From: Actinomycetota bacterium
Lineage (GTDB): Bacteria; Actinomycetota; Thermoleophilia; Gaiellales; Gaiellaceae
DNA: 50,153 nt
Assembly: GCA_003152275.1 (NCBI GenBank)
Contig: PLZU01000023.1
Span: forward strand, 1 to 50,153
Direction: 5' to 3'
Of this stretch, positions 24,744 to 33,397 are shown piece by piece (position 1 is the stretch's first letter; each line of letters opens with the position of its first letter). The translations under genes were made by a program, and so were the position numbers. The notes under the pieces were generated by a model. The model saw nothing but the letters and a program-made list of their open reading frames with translations, did not search any database and was not told the DNA's origin.

Positions 24744-25477
24744 GGGCTCGCTTGTGCTGCGCTGACCTGATCCTCCTCGAGCAGCCGCCACACGTACCAG
24801 CCGATCGCGAGCAGGAACACGAGCGTCTGCTCGCCGTTCATCACGATCCCACCGAGGTTCTGATCCCGAATCGGCGACAGGCCCCAGAGCCGCGGAGCAT
24901 GTTCGTAGAACGCGTAGAACGGGCGGCTGGAGAAGATGAGCGCCAGGCCGAGGAACGACGACGCGACGAAGCCGGCGCCGAGGTACGCGAGCGCGGGCGG
25001 AGGCGAGAGGCGTCCGGAGACGAGCGGCCACCAGAAGAGCAAGCCTCCGAGGATGAGCAGCGCGTGCTCGATGCTGAGCGCCCAGCCGGTGCGTAGCGCC
25101 CAATCGTAGAAGCCTGCGATGTGCGTGCCGTACCACGCTGCGAGCCATGCCGGCAGCGCATACCGCGCGCGGAGGCGACGCAATCCGCGCGCGTCGAGCC
25201 AGTCGCGCATCGCAGGCGTGAGCCCGAGCAGGATGAGCGGCGGCGCGAGATCGGCGATCAGCGCGTTCTGCAGGAGGTGGATGAGCAACAGCCGGTGCGC
25301 TGCGATCGTCTCGAGCGGAGAGTTGAGCGACGCTGCGATGAGGAAGAGCCCGACGCCAAACACGATCGCGCGCCAGGTCTGCGGGCGGTCCGTTCGCGCC
25401 GCCCACACGTACGCGGCGGCGGCCGCCGCCGCCAGCACGAGAAAGGCGGGCTCGAAGCTGAAGCTTGTCGCGCTCAC
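24740..25477 (-). CDS. CtaG-family cytochrome c oxidase assembly protein (copy 2)
   Basis: 245 residues, seven predicted membrane helices, GTG start at 25477. Family text: LIHLLQNALIADLAPPLILLG, WALRTGWALSIEHALLILGGLLFWWP, and the C-terminal PIRDQNLGGIVMNGEQTLVF. Caa3-type CtaG is required for assembly or copper insertion of haem-copper oxidase. The conserved HxxxH-like His on helices 2-4 are present (His in LIHLLQN, EHALL). It overlaps the upstream paralogue by 4 nt. No oxidase subunit is in the window. Confidence 0.88.
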   Translation of the reverse strand: MSATSFSFEPAFLVLAAAAAAAYVWAARTDRPQTWRAIVFGVGLFLIAASLNSPLETIAAHRLLLIHLLQNALIADLAPPLILLGLTPAMRDWLDARGLRRLRARYALPAWLAAWYGTHIAGFYDWALRTGWALSIEHALLILGGLLFWWPLVSGRLSPPPALAYLGAGFVASSFLGLALIFSSRPFYAFYEHAPRLWGLSPIRDQNLGGIVMNGEQTLVFLLAIGWYVWRLLEEDQVSAAQASP

Positions 25478-26274
25478 GCGTGCGCGAGGCGCGGGTGGCG
25501 GACACGCGACCGCAGCAGCAGGTACGTGAACGTGCCGAGCACGACTAGCTGCTCGACCATCATCACGATGCCCGCGAGCTTCTGATCGGTGAGGGCGGAG
25601 AACCCGTAGGCGCCGCGATAGATCGGATACAGCGGATGGAATGAGAAGACGAGCACGCTGGTGAGTACCTGGCCGGCGCCGAACATCGCCGCGGCGAGCG
25701 CGATGCGACCTGCAGTGGTGAGGCGGTGGTGCGATCCCGGATCGATCAGCAGCGTCCAGACGAGCAGGCCCGCGAGCATCCAGCAGGCGTGCTCGAGATC
25801 GTGCAACTGCGGGTGGAGCACCGCGTCGATATAGAGCGACGGGATGTGCCAGATGGCGAGATTCGCGGCCCAGAGGCCGAACGCGACCTTCGGTCGCAGC
25901 AAGAAGGAGAGGATGGCGCGGACGTCGCGGTCGCGAGCGATCGGCCCGAGCACGCGGGCCGGAAGCATGAACACGAGCAATGGACCGCGGACGGCGGTGA
26001 CCATCAAGGCGATCCCGAGGTCGCCGATCATCACGTGCTGGAGCATGTGCACCCAGAGCAGATGCCGTTCGCCGATCGAATGAATCGGCGTGAGCAGGCC
26101 TCCGAGGACGACGAGCAGGCCGGCGGTGAAGAGCGCGGCGCGCTTTCCGTCGGCGAGATCGGGACGGCCGCGGCGCCGAAGTCGCAGCCAGCCGTGGAAG
26201 AAGAGCAGCAGCGCGAGCACCGCCGGCACGTCGACCGAGATTGGCGCGCTCCAGGCTGCGTGCGCGACGAGCAC
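25474..26274 (-). CDS. CtaG-family cytochrome c oxidase assembly protein (copy 1)
   Basis: 266 residues, GTG start at 26274, seven predicted membrane helices. Parallel landmarks to the downstream copy: WVHMLQHVMIGDLGIALMV, LHDLEHACWMLAGLLVW and ALTDQKLAGIVMMVEQLVV. The pair share the order His-rich helix, EHA helix and DQ-(K/N)-L-(A/G)-GIVM-end but otherwise differ a lot, so the duplication is old and they may work as a heterodimer. Transcribed after the acyl-CoA dehydrogenase (5-bp gap on the other side is its stop). Confidence 0.88.
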   Translation of the reverse strand: MLVAHAAWSAPISVDVPAVLALLLFFHGWLRLRRRGRPDLADGKRAALFTAGLLVVLGGLLTPIHSIGERHLLWVHMLQHVMIGDLGIALMVTAVRGPLLVFMLPARVLGPIARDRDVRAILSFLLRPKVAFGLWAANLAIWHIPSLYIDAVLHPQLHDLEHACWMLAGLLVWTLLIDPGSHHRLTTAGRIALAAAMFGAGQVLTSVLVFSFHPLYPIYRGAYGFSALTDQKLAGIVMMVEQLVVLGTFTYLLLRSRVRHPRLAHA

Positions 26275-26279
26275 GGCGC

Positions 26280-27413
26280 TTAGAGCCCGAGGAGCTTGCC
26301 GATCACCATGCGCTGCACCTCGTTCGTGCCTTCACCGATCTCCAGGATCTTCTGGTCGCGGTAGAGCCGCGAGATCGCGTACTCCTCCATGAAACCGTAG
26401 CCGCCGTGGATCTGCAGCGCGGCGTTCGCGGCGCGGTTCGAGAGCAGGCCCGTGTAGAGCTTCGCCTGCGCCGCTGCGAGACCGAAGTCCTTGCCCTGGT
26501 CCTTCAGCCACGCGGCGCGGTAGACGAGCTGGCGTCCTGCTTCGATCTCGGTCGCCATGTCGGCGAGGGCGAACTGCACGGCTTGGAACTTCGCGATCGG
26601 GCGGCCGAACTGCTCGCGCTCCTTCGCGTAGGCGAACGCGAGGTCGTACGCGCCCTGTGCGAGCCCGACGCCCATCGCCGCCACGGAGATGCGGCCGCCG
26701 TCGAGGATCTCCATGAACTGGTGGAAGCCCTTGCCGCGCGGCCCCAGCAGGTTCCCCTCGGGCACGGCGCAATCCTTGAACGAGAGCTCACGCGTGTCGG
26801 ACGCATGCCAGCCGAGCTTCTTCATGGGCGCCGAGATCTCGTAGCCCGGCGTCCCGTTCGGGACGATGAGGTTCGAAATCTCGTTGTCGCCTGTGGCTGC
26901 GGTGATCGTCACGCACGCAGAGATGTCGGTGCCGGCGTTCGTGATGAACATCTTCGAGCCGTTGACGATCCACTGGCCGTCGCGGAGCTCCGCTCGGGTG
27001 CGCGTGGCGCCGGCGTCGGAGCCCGCGTTCGCCTCGGTCAGGCCGAAGGCGGCGAGCTTCTCGCCGGAGGCGAGCCGCGGCAGCCACTCCTGCTTCTGCT
27101 CCTCCGTTCCATAGAGGTAGATCGGCATCGTCCCGAGCGACGTGTGGGCCGCAACGGTGATCGCGACCGACGAGTCGATGCGCGTCAGCTCCTCGATCGC
27201 GATCGCGTACGACACGGTGTCGGCGCCGGCGCCTCCGTACTCCTCCGCGAACGGGATGCCCATCAACCCGAGCTCGGCCATCTCTCGCACAAGCTCGTAC
27301 GGGAAGCGCTCCTCGCGGTCGAGCTCCTCGGCGACTGGCGCAACCCTCGACCCCGCGAAGTCGCGCACAGTGCGACGCAGCAACTCCTGCTCTTCGGTCA
27401 GCTCGTAGTTCAT
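26280..27413 (-). CDS. Acyl-CoA dehydrogenase
   Basis: 377 residues from ATG 27413, which overlaps the pepA stop (ATGA). N-terminal helical domain (LTEEQELLRRTVRDFA), middle FAD/substrate region (FGLTEANAGSDAGATRTRA, WIVNGSKMFITNA) and C-terminal domain (EREQFGRPIAKFQAVQ, QIHGGYGFMEEY, YRDQKILEIGEGTNEVQ). The enzyme forms 2-enoyl-CoA and passes electrons to ETF. The Glu in IGEGTNEVQ is the usual catalytic base of short- and branched-chain types; isovaleryl-CoA dehydrogenases normally have Ala or Gly there, so a LiuA role is less likely. Confidence 0.94.
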   Translation of the reverse strand: MNYELTEEQELLRRTVRDFAGSRVAPVAEELDREERFPYELVREMAELGLMGIPFAEEYGGAGADTVSYAIAIEELTRIDSSVAITVAAHTSLGTMPIYLYGTEEQKQEWLPRLASGEKLAAFGLTEANAGSDAGATRTRAELRDGQWIVNGSKMFITNAGTDISACVTITAATGDNEISNLIVPNGTPGYEISAPMKKLGWHASDTRELSFKDCAVPEGNLLGPRGKGFHQFMEILDGGRISVAAMGVGLAQGAYDLAFAYAKEREQFGRPIAKFQAVQFALADMATEIEAGRQLVYRAAWLKDQGKDFGLAAAQAKLYTGLLSNRAANAALQIHGGYGFMEEYAISRLYRDQKILEIGEGTNEVQRMVIGKLLGL

Positions 27414-28915
27414 GCGAGGCTCGAGGCGAGCTCGGCGATGAGACGGACTCCGTATCCGGTGCCGCCGGGGACGCGGTAATAGTCGCCACGCGACCGCTCG
27501 AGGAAACCGGGGCCCGCCATATCGACGTGCGCCCACGGTCCGGCGCCGGCGAACTCCTCCAGGAACATCGCGGCGAGGGCGGGTGAGGCCTGGCGCAGCG
27601 TCGAGCTGTTCTTCATGTCGGCATAGGCGGAGTCGACGTAGCGGCGGTACCGCTCGTGGAGCGGGAACGGCCAGACGAGGTCGCCGCTGCGGTCGCCTGC
27701 TGCACTGATGAGGTCGCGCCACTCGTCGTCGTTCGCGAAGAAGCCGGCGTACAGGTCGCCGAGCGCGAGCTCCATCGCGCCTGTGAGTGTTGCGAGATCG
27801 AGAACATGGGTCGCGCCCTCGCGTCGCGCGTACCAGAGCGCGTCCGCGAGCACGAGGCGCCCTTCCGCGTCAGTGTTGACGATCTCGATCGTCTTGCCGT
27901 TCGCTGCGTGGAGGATGTCGCCGGGCCGGAATGCGTCGCCGCCAGGAAGATTCTCCGCAGCAGCGACGACGGCGATTGCGCGCACGGGCAGCCGCAAAGC
28001 TGCGATCGCGCCGATGCCGTGCAGCGTTCCGGCGCCGCCCGCCATGTCGCCTTTCATGTCTTCCATCTTGTTGGCGGGTTTGAGCGAGATGCCACCGGCG
28101 TCGAATGTGACCGCCTTGCCGACGACGCCGAGTTGCACGTCCTTGCGCGTCGGGGACGGGGGGTCGTAGCGCAGCACGATCAGGCGCGGCTCGTTGCGGC
28201 TGCCGCGGCCAACTGCAGAGAGCGCGCCCATGCCGAGCTTGTCGAGCTCACGAGGCCCGAGCACCTCCGCTTTCAGATGGTCGAGCTCGCCGGCGAGCGC
28301 CTGCGCATGCTCGGCGAGCGTGTGCGGGTTGAGCTCGTTCGGCGGCATATTCGCGAGGTCGCGTGCACGGTTCGTGCGCTCCGCGAGCAGCGCCGCGCGC
28401 TCGGCTGCGTCCCGTAGCTCCTGCGTCTCGAAGTGGGCGATGACGATGCCTTCGATCGGGCGCGGCCGCTTGTCTGTGTCCTGCGTCTTCCAGCGACCCG
28501 GCGTGTAGCCGCCGATGATGGTTCCCTCTACGAGCGTCCGCGCCTGGTCGGGAAGCGAGGCTGGAAGGCTCTCGTCGAGGAGCCAGCCGACCGTGCCGCC
28601 GACGCGGCCGAGAGCCTGCGCCGCGACTGCGGCGGCGGTGCGAAACGCATCGAGGTCGACCTCGGCGCGCTTCCCGAGCCCGGTAAGAACGACGCGAGGC
28701 GCGTCGAGGTCGCCGCTTGTGTGGAGGAGCAGCGCCTCGCCTCGATCGCCGCGGAACTCACCGCTTGCCGCGAGCTCCCTCAGGCGGCCGCCGAGCTTTT
28801 CGTCGACGATCCGGGCACCCTCGCCCGAGAGATCCGCGAGCGGCTGCGCAAGCGGCAGCGCGAGCGCGTCCACCCGCGTCTGCCCTGGAAGAGCGATGTC
28901 GATGGGCACGCCCAT
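27410..28915 (-). CDS. pepA: Leucyl aminopeptidase (M17)
   Basis: 501 residues, full length. N-terminal macro-like domain (1-165) and C-terminal dizinc peptidase domain with VGKAVTFDAGGISLKP (metal Lys/Asp), the MKGDMAGGAG loop, the signature NTDAEGRLVLADAL and the final GGTGYGVRLI. It removes N-terminal residues, preferring Leu, in the cytoplasm; homologues also bind DNA. ATG 28915; TAGCAT (complement of 28925-28930) lies 9 nt upstream, so the transcript may be leaderless. Divergent from the SCP2 gene. Confidence 0.96.
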   Translation of the reverse strand: MGVPIDIALPGQTRVDALALPLAQPLADLSGEGARIVDEKLGGRLRELAASGEFRGDRGEALLLHTSGDLDAPRVVLTGLGKRAEVDLDAFRTAAAVAAQALGRVGGTVGWLLDESLPASLPDQARTLVEGTIIGGYTPGRWKTQDTDKRPRPIEGIVIAHFETQELRDAAERAALLAERTNRARDLANMPPNELNPHTLAEHAQALAGELDHLKAEVLGPRELDKLGMGALSAVGRGSRNEPRLIVLRYDPPSPTRKDVQLGVVGKAVTFDAGGISLKPANKMEDMKGDMAGGAGTLHGIGAIAALRLPVRAIAVVAAAENLPGGDAFRPGDILHAANGKTIEIVNTDAEGRLVLADALWYARREGATHVLDLATLTGAMELALGDLYAGFFANDDEWRDLISAAGDRSGDLVWPFPLHERYRRYVDSAYADMKNSSTLRQASPALAAMFLEEFAGAGPWAHVDMAGPGFLERSRGDYYRVPGGTGYGVRLIAELASSLA

Positions 28916-28970
28916 AGCGCGGCGATGCTATCTAGACTCGCGAGAAGTCCCGATTTCAAGGAGCGATCAG

Positions 28971-29279
28971 ATGGCCGAAACCGTGCAGGAGTTCTTCCAG
29001 AACCTCGAGTCCCGGGCCGATTCGTCGAAGACGGCGGGCATGACGAACTCCTACGTCTTCGACATCGAGGGCGTCGGCGAGTGGAAGGTGGACGTCGACG
29101 ACGGCAAGGTCACCGTGACCGAGGGCGGCGGCGACGCCGACGCCGTCATCTCGGCCTCCAAAGAGACGTTCGAGAAGATCGTCGCGGGCGAGCAGAACCC
29201 GACGAGCGCCTACATGACGGGCAAGCTCAAGATCAAGGGCGATATGGGCGCCGCCATGAAGCTCCAAAAGCTTTTCTGA
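28971..29279 (+). CDS. SCP2 sterol-binding-domain protein
   Basis: 102 residues, a single SCP2 domain: ETVQEFFQNLESRADSSKTA, then YVFDIEGVGEWKVDVDDGKV, ADAVISASKETFEKIVAGEQ and the helix-ended AYMTGKLKIKGDMGAAMKL. SCP2 domains bind lipids or acyl-CoA in a hydrophobic tunnel; the context of acyl-CoA genes fits. Start ATG 28971 with AAGGAGCG 6-7 nt upstream, so this gene has a normal leader, unlike its divergent neighbour. Upstream candidate -10 TATCTA at 28929-28934. Confidence 0.93.
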   Translation: MAETVQEFFQNLESRADSSKTAGMTNSYVFDIEGVGEWKVDVDDGKVTVTEGGGDADAVISASKETFEKIVAGEQNPTSAYMTGKLKIKGDMGAAMKLQKLF

Positions 29280-29287
29280 CACCGCTG

Positions 29288-30895
29288 CTAATCGTCCAAC
29301 TCGACGAGCAGCGCGCCACTAGCGACTCGATCGCCTTCGGCGACGTGGACCGCCCGGACCGTCGCGTCGTAGGGCGACACGAGCGGCGTCTCCATCTTCA
29401 TCGCCTCGAGCACGACGAGCGCCTGCCGCGCTGAGACGCGCTCGCCCGCTGCGACGAGCACCTTGATCACCGTGCCGGGCATGGGTGCTGTCACCGCGGC
29501 GTGCTCGGTTGCGGGCCCATGGACCTGCGCGGCCGCGTCGACGTCCGGAACGGGTCGCGGCGGTGGCGCCGGCAGGTTGAGGCGCCAGGCACCGCTCCAC
29601 GCCGGGTCCGGCGCGCGCGGCGGCGGCTCGGTGAGCGGCGGGTTCTCGGTCAGGAACGCCGTCGTGGTGCGGCCCGCGCGCACGAGCGGGTGCGCGACGA
29701 GCCAGCGCAGGAACGGCAGGTTCGTCGTGACGCCGCCGACCTCGGTTTCGCGCAAGGCGGCGCCGAGTGAGTCGTACGCCTCCGCCCGGGTCGACCCGTA
29801 CGCGATCAGCTTCGCGATCATCGGGTCGTACGACGTCCCGATCTCGTCGCCCTCCTCGACGCCGGCGTCGACGCGAATCCCTGCCGGCAGGCGCAGCCGT
29901 TCGAGCGTCCCTGCTTGCGGGAGGAACGTGCGCGGATCCTCCGCGTAGAGCCGCACCTCCACCGCGTGCCCGAGCAAGCTGCTGTCTGTTACAAGCTTTT
30001 CACCGCGTGCGACGCGTAACTGCTCGCGCACGAGGTCGACGCCTGCGACGAGCTCCGTGACCGGGTGTTCGACCTGGATGCGCGCGTTCAGCTCGAGGAA
30101 GAAGAAGTCGCGCCCGTCGAGCACGAACTCGGCCGTGCCCGCGCTCTCGTAGCCGATCGCGCGCGCGAACACAACGGCGGCATCGCTCATCCGTGCGCGC
30201 AGCTCGGGATCGAGCGCCGCGGACGGCGACTCCTCCAGCACCTTCTGATGGCGGCGCTGGATCGAGCATTCGCGCTCCCCCAGCGCGAGCACGGTGCCGT
30301 GCTTGTCGGCGAGCAGCTGGATCTCGACATGGCGCGGCCGTTCTAGGTAGCGCTCGAAGAACACCGTGTCGTCACCGAATGCCCCGGCCGCCTCGCGCTG
30401 AGCGGCAGCGATGGCGTCGTCGAGCTCGGCTCTCGTTCGTACGATTCGCATGCCGCGTCCGCCTCCGCCTGCGGCGGCCTTGACGAGTAACGGGTAACCG
30501 ATCTCGTCCGGCGTACCCGTGGGTAGCACGGGCACCCCTGCGCGTTGTGCCGTCTCCTTCGCAGCGAGCTTGTCGCCTCCCGCTCGCAAAGCGGCAGGCG
30601 GGGGCCCGATCCACGTCAATCCCGCGGCGAGCACCGCGTCGGCAAACTCGGCGCTCTCGGCGAGAAAGCCGTAGCCGGGATGAACGGCGTCGGCGCCGCT
30701 CTCGTGTGCGGCGCGCACGTGCTCGGTCGCGTCGAGGTACGACGCGATCTCGATCGTTGCGTCGGCGGAGCGCGCGTGCAGCGAGCCTCTGTCGTCGGGT
30801 GCGACGACCGCCACGGTGGAGATTCCCTCGTCCCGGCAGGCGCGGAAGATCCGCAGCGCGATCTCGCCTCGATTCGCAACGAGTAGGCGTTTCAT
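29288..30895 (-). CDS. Biotin-dependent acyl-CoA carboxylase alpha subunit (biotin carboxylase + BCCP)
   Basis: 535 residues, ATG 30895. Biotin carboxylase domains (1-445): LLVANRGEIALRIFRACRDE, KAAAGGGGRGMRIV (ATP-grasp loop), ECSIQRRHQKVLEESPS, ELNARIQVEHPVTE; then a short BT linker and a C-terminal biotinyl domain with Lys500 in EAMKMETPL. It carboxylates its own biotin; the acyl partner subunit is likely encoded at 46538-48100 (LiuB-like), 16 kb away. That pair would be methylcrotonyl-, propionyl- or geranyl-CoA carboxylase. At 535 residues it is shorter than typical MccA (about 650), with a reduced BT region. Confidence 0.94.
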   Translation of the reverse strand: MKRLLVANRGEIALRIFRACRDEGISTVAVVAPDDRGSLHARSADATIEIASYLDATEHVRAAHESGADAVHPGYGFLAESAEFADAVLAAGLTWIGPPPAALRAGGDKLAAKETAQRAGVPVLPTGTPDEIGYPLLVKAAAGGGGRGMRIVRTRAELDDAIAAAQREAAGAFGDDTVFFERYLERPRHVEIQLLADKHGTVLALGERECSIQRRHQKVLEESPSAALDPELRARMSDAAVVFARAIGYESAGTAEFVLDGRDFFFLELNARIQVEHPVTELVAGVDLVREQLRVARGEKLVTDSSLLGHAVEVRLYAEDPRTFLPQAGTLERLRLPAGIRVDAGVEEGDEIGTSYDPMIAKLIAYGSTRAEAYDSLGAALRETEVGGVTTNLPFLRWLVAHPLVRAGRTTTAFLTENPPLTEPPPRAPDPAWSGAWRLNLPAPPPRPVPDVDAAAQVHGPATEHAAVTAPMPGTVIKVLVAAGERVSARQALVVLEAMKMETPLVSPYDATVRAVHVAEGDRVASGALLVELDD

Positions 30896-30922
30896 CGCGC
30901 GGAAAGCCTATGCTGCGCGCCC
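30896..30922. promoter_or_regulatory. Back-to-back leaderless promoters, carboxylase alpha/oxidoreductase
   Basis: 27 bp gap. Forward: TATGCT at 30909-30914, 8 nt before GTG 30923. Reverse: TAGGCT (complement of 30905-30910), 9 nt before ATG 30895. The -10 boxes overlap by two bases, and there is no ribosome site on either side. Confidence 0.55.
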
Positions 30923-31894
30923 GTGGAGGCGGTTCGCTGGGGAATCCTCTCGACGGCGCGTATCAACGCCGCCGTGATCCCGCCGCTGCGGGATTCTCCG
31001 GAGTCGGAAGTCGTGGCGGTTGCGAGCCGCACGCAGGACCGCGCCGACACCTACGCCCGGCAGTGGCGGATCCCGCGTTGGTACGGCTCCTACGAGGCTC
31101 TGCTCGAGGATCCGGATGTCGAGGCGATTTACATCTCGCTGCCGAACGGTCCGCATGTCGAGTGGTCGATCCGCTGCCTCGAGGCGGGCAAGCACGTGCT
31201 CTGCGAGAAGCCGCTCACGCGCTTTCCCGGCGAGGTCGAGCGTGCGTTCGACGCTGCCGACGGCGCGGGACTACTTCTGATGGAGGCGTTCATGTATCGC
31301 CAGCATCCGCAGACGGTGCGACTCGTCGAGCTCGTGCGTGGCGGAGTGGTGGGCGAGCCGTGCCTGATCCGTGCGTCATTTTCCTTCCAGATCGAGGACG
31401 GCAACGTGCGACTCGACCCGGAGCTCGCCGGCGGTGCGCTCATGGATGTCGGTTGTTACTGCGTCAGCGGATCGCGCCTGCTCGCCGGCGAGCCGGAGCG
31501 CGCGAGTGCGCACCAGGTTCTCGGCCCGAGCGGTGTCGACCTGCGTCTGGTCGGAACGCTCGTCTTCCCCGGCGAGGTGGTCGCGCAGATCGACTGTGCG
31601 TTTGATCTGCCCCTCCGGCAGTCGCTCGAGGTCTTTGGCTCGGAAGGCTCTCTTCGCGTCGTCTGGCCGTGGAACGTCCGCGTGGCCGGCATCGAGCTTC
31701 GGCGCGGGAACACGGTGGAGCACGTGGAGGTCGCCGAGGTCGACGCGTACCGGCTCCAGTCCGACAACTTCAGCCGCGCGATCCGCGGCGTCGAAGCGCC
31801 GCTGCTCGGCCGTGCCGACGCGGTTGGGCAGGCGCGCGCGATCGATTCCCTCTACCGTTCCGCCGAGGTGGGCGGAGAACCGATGCAACTATGA
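30923..31894 (+). CDS. Gfo/Idh/MocA-family NAD(P)-dependent oxidoreductase
   Basis: 323 residues, GTG start. Rossmann start VRWGILSTARINAAVIPPL (the usual Gly-rich turn is GILSTARI), the family Lys-Pro of AGKHVLCEKPLTR, and the central GGALMDVGCYCVSGSR with the conserved D-x-G-x-Y/H active-site region. The C-terminal alpha/beta domain follows. It resembles the dimeric dihydrodiol dehydrogenase/xylose dehydrogenase branch; sugar or polyol substrate is likely but not proven. Its TGA overlaps the next ATG. Confidence 0.9.
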   Translation: MEAVRWGILSTARINAAVIPPLRDSPESEVVAVASRTQDRADTYARQWRIPRWYGSYEALLEDPDVEAIYISLPNGPHVEWSIRCLEAGKHVLCEKPLTRFPGEVERAFDAADGAGLLLMEAFMYRQHPQTVRLVELVRGGVVGEPCLIRASFSFQIEDGNVRLDPELAGGALMDVGCYCVSGSRLLAGEPERASAHQVLGPSGVDLRLVGTLVFPGEVVAQIDCAFDLPLRQSLEVFGSEGSLRVVWPWNVRVAGIELRRGNTVEHVEVAEVDAYRLQSDNFSRAIRGVEAPLLGRADAVGQARAIDSLYRSAEVGGEPMQL

Positions 31895-32613
31895 ACCCGA
31901 CGTTCATGCTCGGCGGCGAGCTCGAGGTCCGGCGGCTCGGCTTCGGTGCGATGCGCGTCGTGGCAGACCCCGACGAGGGCGTACGCGTGTTGCGCCGCGC
32001 GGTCGAGCTTGGCGTGACGCTGATCGACACGGCCGACATCTACGGCGCTGGCCGGAGCGAAGAGATCATCGCGGAGGCGCTCCATCCGTACCCGGAAGGC
32101 CTCGTGATCGGCACGAAGGGTGGGCTCGGTCACGGCCTTCAGGATCGAATTCGCGACGGGCGGCCGGAGTACCTACGACGCGCGTGCGAGGCGAGCTTGC
32201 GGCGGTTGAAGCTGGAGCGCATCGACTTGTACCAGCTGCACCGCCACGATCCCGAGGTGCCGATCGAGGAGTCGGTCGGCGCGCTCCGTCAGCTCCGCGA
32301 GGAGGGGAAGATCCGGCTGATCGGGCTCTCGAACGTATCACTCGAGCAGCTGCGTGCGGCGCAATCGGTGGCGAACATCGTCTCGGTGCAAAACCAGTAC
32401 AACCGCGGCCTGCTCACTTCTGAGGACGTGCTCCAGGCCTGCGAGGAGGAGGGCATCGCCTTCTTCCCCTGGAGTCCGCTCGGCGAAGGGCTGCGCGAGC
32501 CTTCGTTCGAGCTCCGCTGGCTGCTCGACCGCTCGCCGGTGATGCTGCCGATCCCAGGCACCTCGAAGGTCTCGCACCTCGAGGAGAACATGCGCGCCGT
32601 TACGACCGCTTGA
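31891..32613 (+). CDS. Aldo/keto reductase, shortened
   Basis: 240 residues; the usual length is about 280-330. AKR marks: LGFGAMRV, the catalytic Asp/Tyr in LIDTADIYGAGRSEE, Lys in LVIGTKGGLG, His in DLYQLHRHDPEVP, and the NAD(P)-binding end MLPIPGTSKVSHLEEN. Between FFPWSPLGEGLREP and WLLDRSPVM, the usual helix (often GATPAQVALAW) is almost gone, about 20 residues shorter than expected. That may be a real short form or another of the internal deletions found further right. ATG overlaps the previous TGA, so expression is coupled to the oxidoreductase. Ends 14 bp inside znuB (convergent). Confidence 0.88.
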   Translation: MNPTFMLGGELEVRRLGFGAMRVVADPDEGVRVLRRAVELGVTLIDTADIYGAGRSEEIIAEALHPYPEGLVIGTKGGLGHGLQDRIRDGRPEYLRRACEASLRRLKLERIDLYQLHRHDPEVPIEESVGALRQLREEGKIRLIGLSNVSLEQLRAAQSVANIVSVQNQYNRGLLTSEDVLQACEEEGIAFFPWSPLGEGLREPSFELRWLLDRSPVMLPIPGTSKVSHLEENMRAVTTA

Positions 32614-33397
32614 AGACGCGCGCTGCGATGTAGATCGCGAACGAGATCGCGCTGATGAAGAAGCTCGTCGGCCATGACTGTGCGAGCGACAGCAGGATCC
32701 CACCCTCGGTTGCGACGAGTGCGACCAGGATGCTGAGCGCGAGCGCGAGGCCGGGCCTCGCCGTGAGCCGCTGCGCGGCGGCCGCCGGCGTGATCACGAG
32801 CGTCAGCACGAGCAGCACGCCGACGACCTGGATCGCCTCTGCCGTCGTGAGCGCCAGCAGCAGGAAGATGGCGACCGAGAGGGCCCGCAACGGCACACCG
32901 CGTGCGGCGGCTACTTCGGGATCGACGCTCGAGAAGAGGAGCGGGCGATAACAAGCTGCGAGTCCGGCCGTGACGATGAGCGCCACGATCGTCAACTCGA
33001 ACAGCTGCCGGCTGCTGACGCCGACGATGCTGCCGAAGAGCAGGTTCGTTGCCTGCGTCGCGTATCCGCGGTAGAGCGACAGGAAGAGCACGCCGATGCC
33101 GAGCCCGAACGCAAGCACGGCGCCGATCGCGCTGTCGCGCTCGCGGCCGCGGAGCGAGAGCAGACCCAGCACGAGCCCGACGACGAGCGAGCCGCTGATC
33201 ATTCCAATCACCGGGTCGATTCCGAGGACGAGTGCGCCGGCGGCGCCGGTGAAGCCGAGCTCCGAGATGGCGTGGACCGCGAAGCTGGCGCCGCGGGTCA
33301 CGACGAAGATCCCGATCGCGCCGGACACGACGGCCACCACCGCGCCGGCCAGGAGCGCGGTATGGACGAAATGCTGGGCGAGCAGGTCGGTGAACAT
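32600..33397 (-). CDS. znuB: Zinc ABC transporter permease
   Basis: 265 residues, eight or so membrane helices. ABC-3 family text: MFTDLLAQHFVHTALLAGAV at the N-terminus, GASFAVHAISELGFTGAAGA, DPVIGMISGSLVVGLVLGLL and the TTAEAIQVVGVLLVLTLVI end with PAAAAQRLT. Forms the inner-membrane channel for Zn (or Mn). Start ATG 33397 overlaps the znuC stop (TGATG). Last gene of the znuA-znuC-znuB operon. Confidence 0.95.
   Translation of the reverse strand: MFTDLLAQHFVHTALLAGAVVAVVSGAIGIFVVTRGASFAVHAISELGFTGAAGALVLGIDPVIGMISGSLVVGLVLGLLSLRGRERDSAIGAVLAFGLGIGVLFLSLYRGYATQATNLLFGSIVGVSSRQLFELTIVALIVTAGLAACYRPLLFSSVDPEVAAARGVPLRALSVAIFLLLALTTAEAIQVVGVLLVLTLVITPAAAAQRLTARPGLALALSILVALVATEGGILLSLAQSWPTSFFISAISFAIYIAARVFKRS

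Noticed and set aside
23780..25096. Long forward open frame (438 codons)
   Set aside because: Antisense to the MBL/rhodanese and CtaG genes, arising from GC-rich codon shadow; no family resemblance.
26241..27479. Long forward open frame (412 codons)
   Set aside because: Antisense to the acyl-CoA dehydrogenase, Leu/Arg/Val-rich composition typical of shadows.
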